A stretch of DNA of 64,000 nt from Hansfordia pulvinata (taxonomy: Eukaryota > Ascomycota > Sordariomycetes > Xylariales): positions 248,001 through 312,000 of the forward strand of contig BJKQ01000002.1 in NCBI GenBank assembly GCA_006538405.1, in the 5' to 3' direction. The translations under genes were made by a program, and so were the position numbers. Shown here piece by piece: positions 33,901 to 46,276 of the stretch. Within the stretch, counting starts at the first letter, position 1; each line of letters starts with the position of its first letter. Below the pieces are notes generated by a model. It ran no database searches, had not been told where the DNA came from, and was given only the letters and a program-made list of their open reading frames with translations.

Positions 33901-34734
33901 TCTTGCTCAAGATTGTCTAATCATAAATAGCCCAGCGGCAGGGGCTTGTGGAATTGCCTCGTTTGAAGTAGCCAGGGAGACTGGCAGCCGTGCCTCATGC
34001 ATCTGCCTCGCCGCAGCCTGCTTCGACAAGAGTGGTCGATGTGAAGATCGCGGAATATTCCAGCTGTGTCATTGGCCTCTCCGAGATACTCATCACCCAG
34101 CCATGCATGCTTGGCTTGCCGGGTGTGGCTTCGATTGCAGGATCTGATTCTGTACATTACTGCAGCCCGCGAGCCTGATAAGACCGAGGCGGCTGTGGGA
34201 GGGCGCCACGGGCCATCCGTGCAGCCCGTTCGGGGCTCACCGGTACGGAGATCCAAGCCTGGCTTTGGCACCAGTTGCTGGTTGCAAAGAGCTTGCTCAC
34301 TTGGCGACCCGCGGCGAGGCTGTCCACATGCAGCCACAAATGAGACACAGGCTCCCTGCCCCCCCCTCCGGTCTGAACACAGGCCCAAGCCTCGTTGATG
34401 TGTGCGAGTGGAGACTGCGAGCCCGTCCGTGCTCACTAAAAGTCAGGCTGTGAGTCCAAGAAACATGATAGACGTGCCGGTGCTTAGACGAGGCAGATCT
34501 ATTCCACAAAGCAGCCTCCGGCAGCCACGCCCGGGCTGTGTCATCTGCCTGTCCGTGACCCTGTCTCCGTCCGCCCCTATTGATTCGGTTCAGCTGAACT
34601 GAACTACGCCAGGGCCATCTCTCTTTTCTGTATGCACAAAGCCTTCTTCATCCCGCTTTCGAGCCCTCTCGCGCCTGTGCTTCATCATCCTTCTACACGC
34701 CTCTGGTCGCGATCGATCTGATCAAGAGTCGAAC
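30984..34734. other. long intergenic region, no convincing gene
   Basis: About 3.75 kb. Frames are short and none shows a domain. A short sequence shared between about 30990-31055 and 33238-33275 (GAGAGTC, TGTTCGAG and AGATTGATAAA in the same order, with a longer spacer in the first) may be a relic of a duplication. The last 150 bases are CT-rich and resemble a leader of the DUF3176 gene. I do not see transposase or reverse-transcriptase motifs. Confidence 0.5.
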
Positions 34735-37105
34735 ATGCCACAGGACGACGACAACTCAAGCCGGCACGAGGCGGGTAGGCACAGCCCGGTCTCTTCTAGC
34801 GAAACGTTGGCTCGCGGTCCGGAGCCCGGGTATCCGGTGTCATCGGACTCTCAAACTCCATCTTCCCAAGACTTGGCCGCGTCCACCCAGCAGCAGAATA
34901 CCAATGATGGCGAGGATCATACGGCGCCGACCTCGATAGCAGAAACTGCGTCCCTTGCCGCACAACCGCAACAGTCGATCCCAACTGTCCAACAGCCCCG
35001 CGAAACAGACAAACCCGAGCAAGAAGCGGCGTTTCTTCTCAATGAATCCCAAATCCGTCATGACACTGCCACAGCCACACCCGGACACACTGCATCGCGC
35101 CCTTCCACGTGGAAGGCAGTCTCGAATGCGGTCACGCGAGGTTGGGTGCCCGAAGGCCTTGGGTGTCTGCTGTCGATTGTCTCCCTCGGCGCAATCATCG
35201 CAACCCTTCTTGTTTTTGAAGATGAGCCGGTTCCCAAATGGCGATTCGGCATCACCATCAACGCCATGGTGGCCATCTTCAGCGCTTTTCTCAAGGCCGG
35301 CGCGGCCCTCGTCTTGTCGGGAGGCCTCAGCCAATTGAAATGGCAGTGGTTTTCCATGCCCAAGACGTTGGTCGATTTTGAGGAATTCGACAGCGCCAGT
35401 CGCGGTGGCCTGGGGTCGCTTTTGTTTTTGTTTCGAACAAGTCCGCAGAATGGTCAAGGGACGGAGAGCTTGTGGCCACGTACCTTCTTCAGGTCTCTTT
35501 TCCGCTGGCAACGCTCGTTAGTAACACCTCGGAACTTACAACGCGTCGACCATGCTCACCCTTTCGCAGCGACCTGCTCCAAGTGCTCGCGAAGATCTCA
35601 GCCTTGATTATGGTGCTCCTCTGGGCAATGAGTCCCTTCACACAGCAGGTGGTGCGGAGCTACTACTGCCAGCGTTCCAACACCGCCGTCTCAAGCAGCC
35701 TATCAAGAACCAACGTGTTCGGTGCCATGGGCAACCGCTCTACAATCGGAATTTGGAATCCTGACCAAGAGATGGCTACGGCTATGAGCTTGGGTCTAGT
35801 CAATCCGCCGGCGGACATGGGTACATTGATAGAATTTGACTGTGCCACCGGTGAGTGTACATTCGACTTCAATGCTAACGAGATGCTAACCGCTTTCGAG
35901 GCAACTGTACTTTTCCGCCATTTTCAACGCTCGCTGTTTGCCATGCGTGTCGAGACGTCAGCACCGACATCGGGAACAAGCCCCCTCGGAACGCTAGTTT
36001 CGGTGGATTTATATCCCCAAACATGACGCTCCCTGGCATTGGTGACCAGGCTGACCTCAACCTTGGCAGCGAACAGCGTCTGGCGGCGACTGCGGGCAAG
36101 GGCGCAGATGGCTCGATTCTGGTCAACATCCTGGCCACTCCACTCCGCAATCGAGACGAAGTAGATGGCACCATGGCGATTTCCTGCAATTTGATGCCAT
36201 GCGTGCGCACTCTGAACGCGACCGTGGAATACTCCAAGTTGAAAGAAACGGAGATTGGACGTATGCCCCTGGGCTTGAATCAAATCCCCTTAGACCTTCT
36301 CGAGTTGGCAACTCAAGAGGAAATGATGGGACACGTCCTCGCCTGGACGAAGGACGACAGTATCATCGCGCCAGATAAGGCGCATTGTGCCGGGTTTGAC
36401 CAGCCCGTTCCTGGTCTCAGCCCCGTACCCATCCAGAACATCGATGCCACACCCCTGACATCGGGCTACCACAAGGAGGCATCAGAAAAGGTATGGTTTC
36501 CGAACGCCTGCGTCTGGGCATTCGGTTTCGTCAGTTGGACGACTATGCAGACTTACTTGAAAACACAGTTCCAACAGATGGGCACGTTCATATCCTTTGG
36601 CGAACACTACATGTACAGCGGGGATGTTGCTGCGCGTCGACTCCACAACGATGGGAACATCAGCTTACAACATGTCGACCTATTCATGGGGCAGCTCAGC
36701 AATGTCATGACGGCCGCTATCCGAAAGAAGGGGAACGAGGATTCTGCCATTCCTGGGAACTTTTCCACTGATGTCGACCTCCGAGGCGAGGTCATCATGC
36801 CCATGACATGCATCTTGGTAGACTGGGCGTGGCTCTCTTACGCTGTGGCGATGGTGGTTCTGACCGTCGTCTGGTTCGTGCTTCTGGTTCTACAGTCGCC
36901 GCACGGCGAGGTCACGAAGCGGGGGTGGAAGTCGTCGAGCCTGGCGCTCCTCTTCGCCTGCGTCGCCGAAGACAAGATACAGGAGAATCGTGCGCGTGGA
37001 GGAAAGGACTTGCACGACATGTCGCGCACCGAGCTTGAAGACCTCGCCAAGTCCATCAACGTGCAGCTTGGTCGGGATTCTGAAGGGAAGGCCAAGTTGG
37101 ACTAG
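34735..37105 (+). CDS. DUF3176 multipass membrane protein
   Basis: Three exons: 34735-35516, 35570-35850 and 35901-37105. The first intron has GTTAGT and CAG; the second GTGAGT, a GCTAAC branch and GAG; 755 residues. After a disordered Ser/Gln-rich N terminus of about 120 residues come two helices (about 142-162 and 173-196), the DUF3176 signatures LSQLKWQWF and FDSASRGGLGSLLFL, a third helix ending LLWAMSPFTQQVV, then an ectodomain with CATGNCTFPPFSTLAVC and CRDVS cysteines and several sequons (NMT, NAT, NIS, NFS). A last helix is YAVAMVVLTVVWFVLLVL (about 661-685), followed by LLFACVAEDK and a short cytosolic tail. The second intron is well supported: splicing creates GNCTFPPFSTLAVC, the family hallmark, whereas reading through gives an early stop. 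Intact; function of the family unknown. Confidence 0.88.
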
Positions 37106-38166
37106 GCTCTTGACCGATGGCCGCGGTGGCATTAAATCTCTTGAAGGGAACTTGGCCACGGAATGTAGCCACGCTTTATCATGTCACGGCTCGACACTTT
37201 GATCTCAGGATGTTGAACGATAATCAATACACACATATATCATGTCCCGAATCGGCACCATAGCACCATATTGACACGCAACAAGTTGATACCCATCAGC
37301 GACTGTCATACCGCACAGCTTTCAGTGTTTGGCTTTGGAGGCAGGATGAGACCATTTGCGCAATGGTAACAAGCCAGGCTTGGGCCACCGTCTGGGTGAC
37401 CCCTCAGCTAAGCGAGCCAAGCGGATAGACACGCGCGATAGGTTGCAGAAGGGCACGCCGAGGTTCGAGACTCGAGGGTGCAGTAGAGATCGTCTCGCTT
37501 CCATCGCCAATATCTGGCCTGCATAGACCGTCACGTCGCTTGGTATGACTCGCCAGGCTGCTCGGGCACTCGACTACCCGGTATGCTCATGGGCCATAAG
37601 CATCATGGGAGCCTCATCGGGCGGGATGAAGTCGATGCTGACAGCGGGGACAGCCGCACTCTCTCACGAGGACACCTGCGTTCTCGGGCGCCCTGCGAGC
37701 AGCGAGTAGCAGCCCATCAGCCCCTCAGACATGCAGTGAGACTTGGCACAGCCTTTCAGCCCAGTGAGCCTGATCAGGTCTTCGTCCGGGAGGGATGGAC
37801 AGATCCATGAGACAAGGTTACTCCATTTGGCCACCTCCACACCACCTCGTAGTGCTATGAGACAACAGAGCTGCCGCTGGGTGAGTACCGACAGTGTTCG
37901 CTCGCTAATAATAGTGGCAGCCTTCTTCGTGATCTCGCGGGCAGTGAGTGAGGTGCTTCGCCCCCACCCCTTGCCCACCACCTCCGGGCCGGCGAACGGA
38001 CGCGTTCGAGTACACCCACGGCGTCCATGTGTGCCGCGGCCCAGCTGATATGCCCCCAAAGCCAAGGACTGCACGGTCTACGGCTGTCGCTGCCTGCCGC
38101 GTCATTCTCGGGTCGACTAGGCCTCCGGGATTGAGCCCCAACCATGCTGAAACTTGGTGATTGAGT
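37106..38166. other. intergenic, no gene seen
   Basis: About 1.06 kb between two membrane-protein genes on the same strand. It holds the 3' UTR of the DUF3176 gene and the promoter of the next. No recognisable frame. Confidence 0.6.
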
Positions 38167-40869
38167 ATGGCAAGTGCAACGACGACGCCCTCGCGCCTTC
38201 ATGGTCTCAGTACATCCCAACCCGGCGAGAGTCAAGGTGTGCCTGATCATGTTGGTCATCAAGAGAGTGAACCTTTGAACCCACGCGACTCTTCTGACAC
38301 TTCCAGTGAGGCCAAAGACGGCCGCGACACGGCCGAAGCTCGCGCAGCAGGCCCCAGAAGATCTTCAGCAGACGAAAGAACCCACTTCAACGCACACGAC
38401 GACGATTGCCCTCCAACGGCAAAGCGTCACAGCCTCACAAGAAGGCTCGGTGCACTCACGATATGGCTCAATGTACTGGGCCTCTTCGTCCTGGCAGCAG
38501 CGGTGGCGGTGATCTGTTGGATCTGGCTGAGCGGGCACCAGTGGCGCGGACGACAGGACAATGTATGGAGGGACCTGGTCATCCAGGACCGCGTCAACAC
38601 CGCCGTGACCTTGTCGTCCCTGGTCGTGCGCCTCGTCACGGGAGTGCAGACCACCACGGCCATCGCCATGCTGGCCTCGTTGAGGATGGAGAACCACCGC
38701 GTGCGCCTCACGGACACGGCGTCGGTATCCATCGCTCGCTTCTCCAACTCGGGGCCTATCCCCCTGATCCTCACATGGGTATGCGAGCTCAAAGGCAAAA
38801 TTGTGCGGGACTGACACCTCTAAATGAACCCTTTTACTTTTCGAACCAGTCCATCGCTGGTGCTGGCCTTTGCCCTTGTGACCATCATGTCGATAGCATG
38901 CCAATTCACCTCGACTTTTCTCTTGTCGGACGTCGGCATCGGCACCATCGCCGGGCCGCCAACCGATTTCATGGAGCCCACAGGTTTCCTGTTCGAAGAC
39001 TGGGACGAGAAGCACATAGCGATCGTGGCCGAGCAGTCCCGGAACTACTGGAACTCGGCGCCAAATAGCTTCCCGGCTTTCGCGGAGTGGTCCGAAGAGC
39101 CCGGTCCTCTGCCCGCCCACGTCAAAGACACGGGCAGGAGCCTGCGGGCTTTCCTCCCGATATCGTCGGCGGAGCGACGCTCGTCGACCCTCGAGTACCG
39201 CAGGGACGCGGACGTATTTGACACGCGCGTCGTCTGCATCCGGCCCAACATCACATGGGACCCGGAAGCGAGAAAAGTCGCTCTCCGTCGGGTAAGGTCA
39301 GGCATGGACCGACACCCGAGGGTCTCCCCGACGATCTGCTCAAGGTCCTGTCCCTCCCAGACGACTCGGACACGACGACAAACACGTTCCAATTCGACTG
39401 GTCACTGTTCCAGGAGCAGAACACGTACTTCCTCCAGCTGAACTTGTGGGAAGGCGGCCTCCGCAACGCACTGGACCCGACGAACAACGAGTCCATTCCC
39501 CTTGCAGTGAGCCGGTCGCCTTGCACACTAGGACGAGCACAAGCCAGGGCGCTCTGCCGGGTGGCCCGTCGAGACAGGCCATGCTTTCATGATCATCTCC
39601 AGTCTGCCTAATGACACACCCTGGGAGAACAGCGTCTGGGTTCAGTACCCAAACAGGAAGATGAGTCTTGGGGCCACAGTTTGCTACGATGCTCTGTAAG
39701 TTATGCCCTCCACTATGTGCTGCTTCACTTACAACAAAACACAGGACTGACTTTGATCTGCAGCTACGCACGCTCTGACCAGAACTATCGCGTCAAACAC
39801 CCGGAGACGTTCCCAATTGTAGCCACACGCGCGGCCCCTGCGCAGGAGCCCAACATCACCTGGAACAGCGCCACGGCGCGGATGGACCTGGCGCAGATCA
39901 GAGACCAGCTGAGGAAGAACACTCCCGCGAACTTCCAGCTGGTCCCCTCTCAGGTCATGCGGCGCGTCGAGGAGATGCGCGGCGCCTGGGATCCCGGTCT
40001 CGTGGGGTACTTTGACATGAAGACGCAAGCAGGCTGTAGGTTCCTTCTTCTTGTATACATACCTCATTTTGCACTCGGGAGGAGACTTTCTGACATTTTG
40101 CGCCCCAGCCCACGTCGAGGGCCTGCACTGGTTCTTCAACACTTCGATCCCGGGCCTCGGCCCAGACGAGCTCTCGTCCCAGCTCTCGCAGCTGGTCCCC
40201 CACGGCGACGCGCTCGAGTTCGACGACCGGAGAAAACTGCCGCGGGAGCTGTTCGAGGGCGAGTTCTACGACTTTGTCCACATGATCCTGTGGCGGCAGC
40301 TGGGGCAGAGGGGGGTCGGCGGCGGCGGCGGGGCGCGCCCCCAGATCTCCACCAACATGTTCCTTCTCGCCTCCATGTGCCCGGGATGCTCCAACATCGA
40401 CATCAACCCGGAGGTGGTCAGCGAGGCGGACAACAGCACCACCCGCCTGGCGACGTTCCTCCACCCGACGCTGGCCGGCCTCGCGCAGGAGGTGCTGGTG
40501 GGCAGCGGCCACGACCCCGCGCTGGCGTGGGAGGCCCTGGTGACCGCGGCCGCGCGCAACGCGTACCACGACCTCCTGCCGGCCTTCGTCTCCCGCCGGG
40601 GCGCGGAGCCGGGTCGGCTTGTCTACACCGTCAGCCGGCAGATACCCCTGCGCCGCGCCGGGTTCCAGGCCGCCGTGGAGATCCTGCTCGCGCACGTCTG
40701 CGTCGTGTTCGGGGTTTTCGTCGGGTTCGCCGCGGGCACCCGGCGTTCGCTGCTCGGGAACGCGTGGCAGGCCGTGGCGCGGGCGGTCACGCCGGAGACG
40801 GAGGGGATCCTGCAGTGCGGCTCGGAGATGACCGACGCGGAGGTCATGCGGCGATTTGAAAAGGGTTGA
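38167..40869 (+). CDS. fungal multipass membrane protein, six exons, unknown function
   Basis: Proposed exons: 38167-38778, 38850-39291, 39345-39506, 39574-39695, 39764-40035 and 40109-40869. Donors are GTATGC, GTAAGG, GTGAGC, GTAAGT and GTAGGT. After a Ser/Asp-rich N terminus there are helices at about residues 95-123 (LNVLGLFVLAAAVAVICWIW), 145-172 and 206-225 (SLVLAFALVTIMSIACQF), the CQFTSTFLLSDV signature, a large ectodomain (HAFMIISSLPNDTPWENSVW, SLGATVCYDAL, HVEGLHWFFNTS, DFVHMILW) and a final helix (ILLAHVCVVFGVFVGFAAG). The layout matches a known group of uncharacterised fungal membrane proteins. Exon 1 to exon 2 does not join in phase: one G too many at the GGG of the donor (38777-38779) or a nearby indel would explain it. 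The other junctions join in phase. Lies head-to-tail behind the DUF3176 gene, which has a similar topology. Confidence 0.75.
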
Positions 40870-42614
40870 GAGGCCGTTGGGAATGTGTAGCTGGTGCACG
40901 TTGATATACTGCTGCTGTAGACGAGAGATGTGGCCGACCGAGGACAGCGACATCATCAAAAACATTCCCCCCCCCCTGAAGCGCGCCAACGAGGCCCGCA
41001 ACAGTTGGGCCGGTCCTTGTACGATTACCGATTGGATGTAGAAAGATCTCGAGGCTCGGAGCTATTCCAATCGCAGCTCAATTAAACTGATCCCCGGGGA
41101 TGGACCCACCTTCTGGGAGAGAATGCATTACCCATCGGCTGACCCCGAACCCCAAGGTCCTCTCCATGTCGTGATGGGACAGCCGCGTCTCTATTACTTC
41201 TGCTTCCCGAGCACCTGAGAGCACAAGCGTCATTCAGAGCAAGGCAGAACGACCAAGTCTTCCATGTGGGAAGAGAAAGAGTTTGCTGTGGGAACTGAAG
41301 AAAGAGACGGGGTTGGCAGGGCTGGGAGAGAAAAAAAAAAAAGCTTGAGGCCTAGAAAAGGCAGGTGGGCCCATCTTAAGAGGTGCAATACGAAGAACTA
41401 CGAGGATGGGGTGACGGGGAAGCACTCGATGGCGACCCGACGAGGTGTCGCTGATGGCTGGGCTAAGCCGGAGATGGACAAGCGTGGAAAATAGAAAGCG
41501 GGAGACCGGACGGTCACCGGGCGACGGAGGGAAGGCGCGAGGCGGATACGATCGACTGCAGCTCGAAGTACCCGGCGACGTCCAGTTATGCGGTGTTTTA
41601 GCAGTAAGAGGTGGTAGGGGCTACATGCGTGGTGCCCTGCAGAAATAAAGTGGCAGGGACCCGCCGGCAGCGGGAGCCACTACCTACCACGACAAGAGTA
41701 CGAGTATACCGACCGACCAGTGGTAAGCAGCGGGCCCGTCACCCCGCGCAACGGGCGGGCCAAACAACGCATCAACAGCGGGTCGGCGCTGTGCCATGTC
41801 ACCACCGCCTCTCAGCCGCCGCCCTCTCGCGCCGCCTTGCTGCCCGGAGTGGGCTCCAGTCGGCTCCCCAGCCTGCTGTACGAGAGGTAGGCAGGTACCC
41901 GGACCTGGTGACTGTACGGATATTGCTTGCAGCTCCAGCTCCGCGTTCCGTCAGATCCCACGACACGACGACCCGCGCCATCGCCGCCCCGACCCAACGG
42001 CCCTTTTCCCTGCATGCCTGGCAGCTACCAGCACTCGTAGCCCAGCACTCCGTCAGTCAGTCAGTCACCTTTCTGCTGTCCGACGGACCGACCTCGCTGC
42101 CTGTCTCCTCTCTCGCCTTTCCCTACACAGCTTGGCCCCATCCTCCCTCTCCTCCAGTCGGCTTCGCTTCGGGGCGCCATCGACTCACCATCGACGCTGC
42201 ATCTTGCTGCATGTGCGTCTCTGCAAGCTACACGCGCATGCTTACGCCTGCCTACCCCTACATTGCGAACCACTGCCCGGCCAGCGACTGATTCATCATG
42301 TTTTGAGCGGGCCTCGTGCAGCATTTCCAGCAAATAACGACGGTTCCTGCTCAGATCGACGAATAGCGAGATCTCATCTCCGACGAATATCACGACCCTT
42401 CTTCCGATCCGTAACCGCATTCCAGACCCCCAGGTCTCACCTCTTAAAAACCTCCGAACCCTCTACAGCTTCTTAAACACCCGCATTCCACATCGCCACC
42501 CGGCCAAACCTCACTAAGAGCATCTCTTCCGAGAGGAGCCCCTTCGCCAGCAGCGCAAGCCCAGAGGGCCAAGAACCACATCCAGCCCGGCGTGCTCTCT
42601 CCCAAGCCGCCATC
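40870..42614. other. intergenic, no gene seen
   Basis: About 1.75 kb with an A12 run at 41331-41342, a GTACGAGTA motif at 41698-41706 and GTCA repeats near 42052-42066. The last 600 bases are CT/CCA-rich and look like promoter and long leader of the b561 gene. Confidence 0.55.
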
Positions 42615-45342
42615 ATGGGCGACAATACCGGCCTGTCGGCCCCGGGAACGGCTTCCTACAGCTCAGACACTTTGGTCGTCGGCGACGGCACCTGGGATTT
42701 CACCAAGAATGACTTCCTGCTGCCGAACCTCATGGGCTTGAACCTCGAGACAATGCAGTACAATGGTAAGCACACCCCGGAACAGCCCTCACGACGCCGC
42801 CTGCAAACTACGGGCAGACTGACACACGCGCGTCCACAGGCATGGGAAACCGCTTTTCCACCGTTGCCCAGTACCACTCCCTGGTGACCGGCCACGGAAT
42901 CCTCGCCGTCATCGTCTTCCTCTTCCTCGTCCCGGCCGCTGTCATGCACGCCCGCTTCCACCGCGGCCCACCGGGCTCGGCAACTCGCTACCACGCATAT
43001 CTACAGGTCCTGTCCGTGCTACTGCTCACGGCTGCCTTCGTCCTGGGCTGGTTTGCCGTTGGTCCCAACCGCAGCCTGACCAACCCTCACCACGGCATCG
43101 GCGTCGCCATCTACGCCATGTTTCTCTTCCAGGCCATCGGCGGACGTCTCGTCAAGAAGATTGCCGGGAGGTCCCTGCGGCTCATGTTCCACCGATGGCT
43201 GGGCCGCGCCATCGCTCTCCTGGGTATTGCGCAGGTCCCCTTGGGCCTGTGCCTCTACGGCTCACCACTGTACACCTTTGTCCTCTACGCCGTGTGGATG
43301 GCCTTGCTCTTCATGGTCTATTTTGTGCTGAGCTGGCTCCGCGATGGGCAAGGCCACGAGAAGCTGGTCATGCACGGCGGGCGCTCCGAAGTCACCAGCT
43401 CAGAGCACCACGAGCACAACAAGTGGAAGTGGCTTGGTCCCCTCGCTGCCGGTGCCGGTGTACTGGCCTTGAAGAAGAGGAAGAACGACCGCGAGCGCAG
43501 CCGAAGCCGGAGCCGCAGCCGCAGCCGTTCCGCGTCTCGCAGCAGAATCACGTCCATCCCCGAGGTGGTACCCTCGCGCAGAGGGTCCGCCAGCTATGTT
43601 GAGGACGAGAAGTACTCCCACAGGACAGAGCCTCAAGGCGGCGGCATTACCAACAAGTTGCTCGGAGTGGCGGCCCTGCTTGGAGCTGGTGGGCTTGCTA
43701 GGAACTTTATTGACCGAAGAGAGAAACGCAAGCTCCACGACGAGGAGTACTCGGCCGTCTCTACCGAAACCCCCTCGAAGCGACACCGGCGACCCATCGA
43801 CGTCTACACCGAAAGCAACTGGAGTGACGACAGGACCAACCTCGGGCCGTCTGCCGCCGCCTTCGGCAACCGGAGCGAACGGACCGCGGCCGCTGGCGCC
43901 CTCAGCGCGGCCGAGTCCCGACCCGTCAGGCCAGCGACGCCCCCTCGGACCAGGCCGGCGCATGGCCGCATGGATGACAGCACCTTATCGACTGACATTT
44001 CTTCCTACGTGAGCCCGTCTCGCCGACCACACACCCCACAGACCGTCAGTCCGGTCGCGACCAAGGGCAAGGGCTTGCTCGCTGGTCTTGGTCTGGGTTG
44101 GCTGGCAGGCAAGCGGAAGGGCAATAAAGAGAAGGCGACGGACGAGGAGAAGGCCAGACTGGAAGACGACAGAAGGGATGGCCGTTACGGGTCCAGGTAC
44201 ACCGGAGACGGCCACGGAACCCCTACCAGGCCCTCTCGCAAGCGCCCCTCGCCCATCGCTCAGATTGCCACCACGATTACTCGGGGCTCCTCAGAGTCGG
44301 GCTCGTCTGCTGTGGGCTCCTCCATGGTTGAATCTCGCCCTGCCGGTGCCTCTCACCTAGGTCCCCCTATGCCACCGCTAGGCGCCCCCGGGTCACGTCC
44401 GTCAACAGCCGGGGCCCCCCGCCTGCGACCGGCGCGGCACCTCCACCAGCGCCTCCTCCACCGCCACCGCCGCCGCCTCCGCCCATGCCGCCCCCGGCAG
44501 GAACTGGGGCCGCTGCTTCTCGTCACTCCAGATCTCGTTCCCGTTCCCGACACGACCCCGCCGGCTCGGCAGTTGACATGCCGGACATGCCTCCGGATCC
44601 CGCAGGGTTGCTGGCGCCTCTTCGACAAGAGTCCGGCAGCGAGTCGTACGTCTCGGCAGGAGGTCAGCCGCACAGGCGCCACTCGTCCCGTCGGCGCGCA
44701 GAAGGCGAGGCGGCCATGGCGGCGGCACAGGCTTCGGCTTTGGACCTGGCCGAGGAGGAGCGCAGCCGGAGAGACGGAAGCAGACCGCCATCGGGCAAGC
44801 CGGTCAGTGTCAAGGTCAAATACCACGACGACCGGGATCGGACCGTCACCCTGCGCCGTCTCCAAGACGAGGAGGCGCGTGCCTCGAGGGCGGCTTCGCG
44901 CCAGCGCGAGGGCCGCAGGAGGAGAGACACCTCAGTCAGCAGCATGTCGGGCAGCGAGATGCCCGGCAAAGGGCGACGTTACCGCCGCGAGTCGAGCTCG
45001 CGCCGGACTGCGGACGAGGCGAACGAGCCCCTGGCGCCGCTTTCGCCTCCGGCACCCGCGTTCGCCGGCGGTCGCAAGCAGAAGGACTCGGCGTACTACT
45101 CTGGGCAGGCTCCCGCGGGACCTGCTGGCCACAACCCCAAGGCAGGCGAGACCGTGTCCAGCATGGGCAGCATGGGCAGCCCGGGGAGCGGGACGTGGAG
45201 CCAGATGAGCCCGTCGCCCAGCGGACCGGCGGAGAGACCTGCGGCAGCCAGCTCTGCGGCGCCGTCAGCCGCCGACCGCCGGCGCAGGAGACGGATGGAG
45301 CGCCAGGGCTCGAGGCCTTCCGGCAGCATCGACTACACGTAA
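42615..45342 (+). CDS. cytochrome b561-domain membrane protein with long disordered tail, one apparent frameshift
   Basis: Exon 1 42615-42765; intron 42766-42839 (GTAAGC, ACTGAC branch, CAG); exon 2 42840-45342; about 884 residues. A short conserved N terminus (MGDNTGLSAPGTASYSSDTL, then WDF and NGMGNRF) leads into about six helices of the b561/ferric-reductase-like fold. Candidate haem-ligand histidines are in QYHSLVTGHG, RYHAYLQ, NPHHGIGV and FHRWLGR. This fold shuttles electrons across membranes using haem b; the donor and acceptor here are unknown. The C-terminal two thirds are hydrophilic: an RS stretch, HRR/KR clusters, a KGKGLLAGLGLGWLAGKRKG segment, then Ser/Arg/Pro-rich sequence ending GSIDYT. 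The frame must shift once at the C6 run 44415-44420, as if one C were missing; this yields a long poly-Pro stretch and continues to the stop. No DOMON domain is fused. Confidence 0.85.
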
Positions 45343-46276
45343 GGTGGATGTTGTGATGCACACACATGTGCCACGGAACCGGTCCTTGCGTCCGTGGATC
45401 ATCCGCTGTCCTGTCAAAAGTACCGAATCTGAAGAGAATGAAGATCATGGTCTGGTGTTTTCGGCGTTTCTCTTCCCTTCTTCCCTACCCAGCCCGGCCC
45501 TGGCCTCTGTGGTGCTGTTGCCCTGGCATGGCGAAATATGCACTGGCGGGTCGGTCTGGGGCGAGGGTTATTTCCCTTGTCGACTATTCAGAAACGAAGG
45601 ACTATGAAATGGGTAATGAATCAACCTGTCAGAGGTGAAACGAGCTTTGTTCATTTTTGTCTTTTACCTGGGAGGATGCCATCCGCGAATAGAGAAGCAC
45701 AGGGCTTGCCAGTCGCAAGCCTTGGAGAGGCCATTCCTCGCCCTTTGAGTTGGCCGTGAGGCATCTGTGTCGTTTGGGCTGTATTCGGCGCCGCGAATAG
45801 GCAGGTTGTCGCCGCGGCCGCGATGTATTGTATTTACCGAGAAATGACTGTTTATATGACGAGAATGAATGAAAACATGGACATTTCCATCAACCACTAA
45901 GAATTGCCACTTTGCTGTGCTCGTAGACGTGAATAAGTGCATGCATGTTTGGCGCGGGTGTGACGTATGTGCGGTAGATCGGTAGGTGTCCGTCACCTAT
46001 CAATACTCGTACATGTAACCACAGTACCTAACATAGGCCCAGTGGATCTGAGGTGGCGGCGCGGCTGCTGAACCCCAGCAATGGTTACCACCTTTCCTAG
46101 ACGCGTCCCCCATCCGCCCGTCTATTTACATCATCGCCAGTCGCACATTTCCACCATCACCACCCACACCTTCCCCCCTCCTGTCCCTCGACGCGCTGCA
46201 ACTCGCTGCGACCTCCTATCCTTCTTCATTCATTGATCTCCTCGCCCGCTAGCTCCCGCTGCGAGTCATCCTCACA
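45343..46276. other. intergenic, no gene seen
   Basis: About 930 bp with the 3' UTR of the b561 gene, a TACTCGTAC motif at 46004-46012 and a CCA/CT-rich leader before the nnf1 start. No gene seen. Confidence 0.6.

Noticed and set aside
30984..34734. A decayed transposon or gene copy in the gap
   Set aside because: I looked for transposase, reverse transcriptase and terminal repeats and found only a short shared sequence, too little to support an element.
35851..35900. Reading straight through GTGAGT at 35851 in the DUF3176 gene
   Set aside because: Read-through gives a stop at 36026 and loses the GNCTFPPFSTLAVC hallmark; the 50-nt intron with a GCTAAC branch restores it.
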